Part shown: positions 61,108 to 64,000 of the stretch, one piece after another
Layout of the letters: every line of letters begins with the position of its first letter
How positions within the stretch are numbered: position 1 is the first letter of the stretch
Notes under the pieces: generated by a model
The model's database searches: none
Seen by the model: only the letters and a program-made list of their open reading frames with translations
Told to the model about the DNA's origin: nothing
Assembly (NCBI RefSeq): GCF_009765835.1
Contig: NZ_LMUS01000004.1
Coordinates: 165,244 to 229,243, forward strand
Length of the DNA stretch: 64,000 bases
Source of the DNA: Granulicella sp. L56
Lineage (GTDB): Bacteria > Acidobacteriota > Terriglobia > Terriglobales > Acidobacteriaceae
Direction: 5' to 3'
Position numbers and translations under genes: made by a program

Positions 61108-62652
61108 ATGGCAATCATTAAGCAGGACGATTTGATTCAGAGCGTGGCGGACGCTCTGCAGTACATCAGCTACTACCATCCGGTGGATTACATCACGAAT
61201 CTGGCACGGGCCTATGAGATGGAGGAAAGCCATGCGGCCAAGGATGCGATAGCGCAGATCCTCATCAACTCGCGCATGTGCGCCGAGGGTCATCGCCCCA
61301 TCTGCCAGGATACTGGCATCGTCACCATCTTCTTGAAGGTCGGGATGGAGGTCGGATGGCAGGGACCGAATGGTGGACCCGCCACTCTGGACCTGCAAGC
61401 CATATGCGACGCCGGAGTGCGTAAGGCCTATCTCGACCCCGATAACAAATTGCGTGGCAGCATTCTCGCCGACCCCGCCTTCACTCGCAAGAACACGAAG
61501 GACAACACGCCGTCGGTCGTCGAGGTCTCGCTGGTCAAGGGTGGCGATGTGGACGTCATCGTCGCTGCCAAGGGCGGCGGCTCCGAGGCGAAGTCAAAGT
61601 TCGTCATGCTGAATCCTTCGGACTCGATCGTGGACTGGGTGCTGAAGACGGTCCCCACCATGGGCGCGGGCTGGTGTCCGCCGGGAATGCTCGGCATCGG
61701 CATCGGCGGCACTGCGGAAAAGGCCATGCTGCTGGCGAAGCAGGCGTTAATGGATCCCATCGACATGCAGGAGTTGAAGGCACGCGGACCGCAGAACAAG
61801 CTCGAAGAGCTGCGCATCGAGCTGTACGACAGGGTCAACCGGCTGGGCATAGGAGCGCAGGGCCTCGGCGGCCTGACCACCGTGCTCGATATCAAGATTC
61901 TGGATTATCCAACCCACGCGGCCAATCTTCCCGTGGCGATGATTCCCAACTGCGCCGCAACACGCCACGCCCACTTTCATCTCGATGGCAGCGGCGCAGT
62001 CATGCTGGAGCCGCCATCACTCGATGCATGGCCAAAGCTGACCTACGACGTCAGCACCGCTCGCCGCGTTGACCTGAACACCGTCACCCGCGACGACGTA
62101 AAGACGTGGAAGCCGGGAGAGGTCGTCCTGTTGAACGGTAAGCTGTTGACCGGACGCGATGCTGCACACAAGCGCATGACCGACATGCTGAACCGCGGTG
62201 AGAAGCTGCCCGTCGACTTCACCAACCGCTTCATCTACTACGTCGGTCCGGTGGATGCAGTACGCGAAGAGGCCGTCGGCCCCGCAGGCCCTACAACCGC
62301 CACTCGCATGGACAAGTTCACCCGCCAGATGCTGGAGTCCACCGGTCTATTGGGCATGGTCGGCAAGGCCGAGCGCGGCCCAGCGGCAATCGAAGCGATC
62401 CGCGATAACGAAGCTGTCTACCTGATGGCCGTAGGCGGTGCAGCCTATCTCGTCTCGAAGGCCATCAAAAGCTCGCGTGTGCTGGCCTTCGAAGACCTCG
62501 GCATGGAGGCGATCTACGAGTTCGACGTAAAAGACATGCCCGTCACCGTAGCCGTAGACTCGCAAGGAACAAGCGTCCACAACACAGGGCCGGCGGAGTG
62601 GTCGCGCCGCATCGCTGAAGGAATTGGCGGAGTGTCGATCTTAGGACAGTGA
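61108..62652 (+). CDS. fumA: class I fumarate hydratase
   Basis: A 514-residue iron-sulfur fumarase. The cluster ligands are in CQDTG (about 66), NCAATRH (about 287) and GWCPPGMLG (about 190). The alpha and beta halves are fused in one chain, as in E. coli FumA. The C-terminal domain contains MTDMLNRGEKLPVDFTNRFI and GPTTATRMD. It hydrates fumarate to malate and needs a [4Fe-4S] cluster. The ATG at 61108 lies downstream of the small membrane protein gene. It is next to aspartase, so aspartate carbon can flow to malate. Confidence 0.93.
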   Translation: MAIIKQDDLIQSVADALQYISYYHPVDYITNLARAYEMEESHAAKDAIAQILINSRMCAEGHRPICQDTGIVTIFLKVGMEVGWQGPNGGPATLDLQAICDAGVRKAYLDPDNKLRGSILADPAFTRKNTKDNTPSVVEVSLVKGGDVDVIVAAKGGGSEAKSKFVMLNPSDSIVDWVLKTVPTMGAGWCPPGMLGIGIGGTAEKAMLLAKQALMDPIDMQELKARGPQNKLEELRIELYDRVNRLGIGAQGLGGLTTVLDIKILDYPTHAANLPVAMIPNCAATRHAHFHLDGSGAVMLEPPSLDAWPKLTYDVSTARRVDLNTVTRDDVKTWKPGEVVLLNGKLLTGRDAAHKRMTDMLNRGEKLPVDFTNRFIYYVGPVDAVREEAVGPAGPTTATRMDKFTRQMLESTGLLGMVGKAERGPAAIEAIRDNEAVYLMAVGGAAYLVSKAIKSSRVLAFEDLGMEAIYEFDVKDMPVTVAVDSQGTSVHNTGPAEWSRRIAEGIGGVSILGQ

Positions 62653-62658
62653 ACAACC

Positions 62659-63618
62659 TTACTTAATATCACCGAAGTGAGCGTCCTCTGGACAAGAGTG
62701 TTGATCGAGAAACTGAAAGGTAGTCGCAGGGCCAAGATTCGCAGGAGACTCCCAGGAATGAAGGACCCAGACGACCTTCTTGCTGGGCGTGACTTCGATG
62801 GCCTGCAGCGATTGGGGAGTTGGGACGGCGCTCCACTCGTTGACCCAGTTGTTGATGACGGTATTACCGTCAGGCAGACGCCAGGCCTGCTGTAGATTGT
62901 CGAACTTGTATGCGGGTGCGTCGGTACTGGGCGAGAAAGACCACACCGCGTCGCCACGCCGAGTGATCTCGCGCACACCTAAGCTATCGGTAATGAGAAC
63001 GTTGCCGTTATCGAGCGGCGCGACGCTCCAGAGACCTTTTGCAGGGAACGACCAGAGTTCGTTGCCACCGGAGTCGTACTCGACAACTTTATTGAGATCC
63101 ATGTGAGCAACAAGTAATGTCCCGGCCGGGGTGAGGCGTGCGTGGCGAAACTGACCGTGGACGCTGACGGGAGTCCTGGTCTTGAGGGTCAGTTCCTTTT
63201 CGATGGCGCCAGTACGAATGTTGACGACGCGAAGAAGAGCGGGCGAGCCGTTCTGAATGTAGAGAACACGGTCGTTGCCGATAGGAACGGCGGTATGGAC
63301 CTCGTGACCGGCAGGCACGTCGTAGTTCCAGACGATCTTTTTATCGGGGCTGATCTCGGTGAGGGCGAATTGGTGAGCGAAGAGGATGTTGCCATTACAG
63401 AGCCGGACCGCATCGCTGATCTCGCCTTTACCCGCGGGATCAGCGTAGGACCAGACAATCTTGCCCTGGCGAACAATGAAGATCTGCCGGTCTTTCGCCT
63501 CGCCGGCATAGAGAAAATCGTGACGGGCAAGATCCTTGCCCGAGAGTGGGCCCGGAGATTGTGCGGGGAGAGCAAGACTAAAGACAAAGCAGAGGACGAG
63601 CAGCGCGCATCGATGCAT
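62659..63618 (-). CDS. secreted beta-propeller protein
   Basis: A 319-residue exported protein. The signal peptide (MHRCALLVLCFVFSLALPAQ) is followed by repeated PQQ/WD-like blades such as QIFIVRQGKIVWSYADPAGK, then ISPDKKIVWNYDVPAG and LTPAGTLLVAHMD, and later blades ending LPDGNTVINNWVNEW. It may be a propeller scaffold or quinoprotein-like enzyme; no metal or PQQ ligands are obvious. The start ATG at 63618 was chosen for the signal peptide. It is convergent with the fumarase gene with only six bases between. Confidence 0.7.
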   Translation of the reverse strand: MHRCALLVLCFVFSLALPAQSPGPLSGKDLARHDFLYAGEAKDRQIFIVRQGKIVWSYADPAGKGEISDAVRLCNGNILFAHQFALTEISPDKKIVWNYDVPAGHEVHTAVPIGNDRVLYIQNGSPALLRVVNIRTGAIEKELTLKTRTPVSVHGQFRHARLTPAGTLLVAHMDLNKVVEYDSGGNELWSFPAKGLWSVAPLDNGNVLITDSLGVREITRRGDAVWSFSPSTDAPAYKFDNLQQAWRLPDGNTVINNWVNEWSAVPTPQSLQAIEVTPSKKVVWVLHSWESPANLGPATTFQFLDQHSCPEDAHFGDIK

Positions 63619-63729
63619 GAGGCAAATCTCTCTAAGTGGGCTGGAAGTACTTCGAGGCAACGATACTGGACTGGAGAAGAGCAGGTCAATCAGACAGGCC
63701 CTCATCGGAAGACAATCCGACGGCGCAGA

Positions 63730-64000
63730 TCAGCCGATGCGGGAAGGGTGCTCTGCAGGTGGGGTGCTTTTTTGCTTGCGATTCAGAACGAAGCTGCGCC
63801 GTTTGCGGCGCGTATCGCTGGCGTGGTCGATCTTCTTCCAGAAGCCGACAAAATAATCGACCGCCGAGATAATCGAGACTATCGCCATCCAATAGATGGC
63901 CGTCACCGCAATAAAGTGAACGCCAACGACGAAGCCGCCCCCCAGGCTCGGAAACCACAGCCAGTAATCCCAGCGGTGCGCCAGAATGGCGGCGACCACC
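63730..64000 (-). CDS. pgsA: CDP-diacylglycerol-glycerol-3-phosphate phosphatidyltransferase, C-terminal part
   Basis: The last 89 residues of a membrane enzyme, running off the right edge of the window. It has two hydrophobic helices (HFIAVTAIYWMAIVSIIS among them), the end of a CDP-alcohol phosphatidyltransferase, followed by VDYFVGFWKKIDHASDTRRK and a basic tail. PgsA makes phosphatidylglycerol phosphate. The catalytic DGxxAR-type motif lies outside this part, so the call rests on the C-terminal pattern. Confidence 0.7.
   Translation of the reverse strand, partial: VVAAILAHRWDYWLWFPSLGGGFVVGVHFIAVTAIYWMAIVSIISAVDYFVGFWKKIDHASDTRRKRRSFVLNRKQKSTPPAEHPSRIG

Overview
The window looks like a chromosomal segment of an acidobacterium, most likely order Terriglobales (Edaphobacter/Granulicella/Terriglobus-like). 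The reasons are the GC-rich, densely packed coding, the meso-diaminopimelate pathway genes, a YpdA-type bacillithiol-linked reductase, a PEP-CTERM surface protein, many secreted or outer-membrane proteins of unknown function, and short hairpin repeats of a kind I associate with this phylum. The assignment rests on protein recognition by eye, not on a search. I see no rRNA, tRNA, CRISPR array, transposase or phage gene.

Layout. Positions 1-3.8 kb hold the start of a secreted phosphatase/sulfatase-like gene, an ABC-F ATPase and a DEAD-box helicase. Positions 4.2-9.8 kb form a surface-polysaccharide cluster: two GT2 glycosyltransferases, a Wzx-like flippase, a GT9 glycosyltransferase and a methyltransferase. 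Positions 9.9-16.9 kb carry MsrA, RluB, ScpB, a macrodomain protein, a PEP-CTERM protein, a PiT phosphate transporter and an unknown secreted protein. A threonine-synthase-like protein that has lost its catalytic lysine lies back to back with a HAD phosphatase at 17.1-19.1 kb. It is followed by a lytic transglycosylase, a LPG-synthase-type membrane protein, NrdR, an NAD-type isocitrate dehydrogenase and a cupredoxin-like lipoprotein.

Positions 23.5-30.3 kb are the aspartate/lysine operon asd-lysC-dapB-(M29 peptidase)-dapA-dapD-doxX. It leads from aspartyl phosphate to the succinylated DAP precursor. Positions 30.4-38.6 kb, mostly on the minus strand, hold UppP, GNAT, DinB, an SH3/TPR-like secreted protein, a GAF-GGDEF diguanylate cyclase, a threonine-dehydratase-type enzyme and a patatin/outer-membrane-barrel protein. 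Positions 38.8-46.1 kb carry small membrane and secreted proteins, RNase J, a four-helix-bundle protein and FtsK. Positions 46.1-51.9 kb hold a DUF2339/DUF3999 pair and a plus-strand group REC-Hpt, NarL-type regulator and YpdA.

Positions 52.2-64 kb hold an SDR, an OmpA-family protein, an isolated GvpL/F-family gene, an 850-base non-coding region with several regulatory-looking elements, a DUF481-like protein, a cytochrome c, a beta-barrel protein, aspartase next to class I fumarase (aspartate to fumarate to malate), a beta-propeller protein and the end of pgsA.

The items I would look at first are the degenerate threonine synthase (17057-18136), the GC-rich foldable leader at 56231-56345, the sigma-54-like site followed by a terminator-like hairpin with no gene upstream (55964-56030), the orphan GvpL/F gene and the 133-bp inverted-repeat element at 57703-57835.
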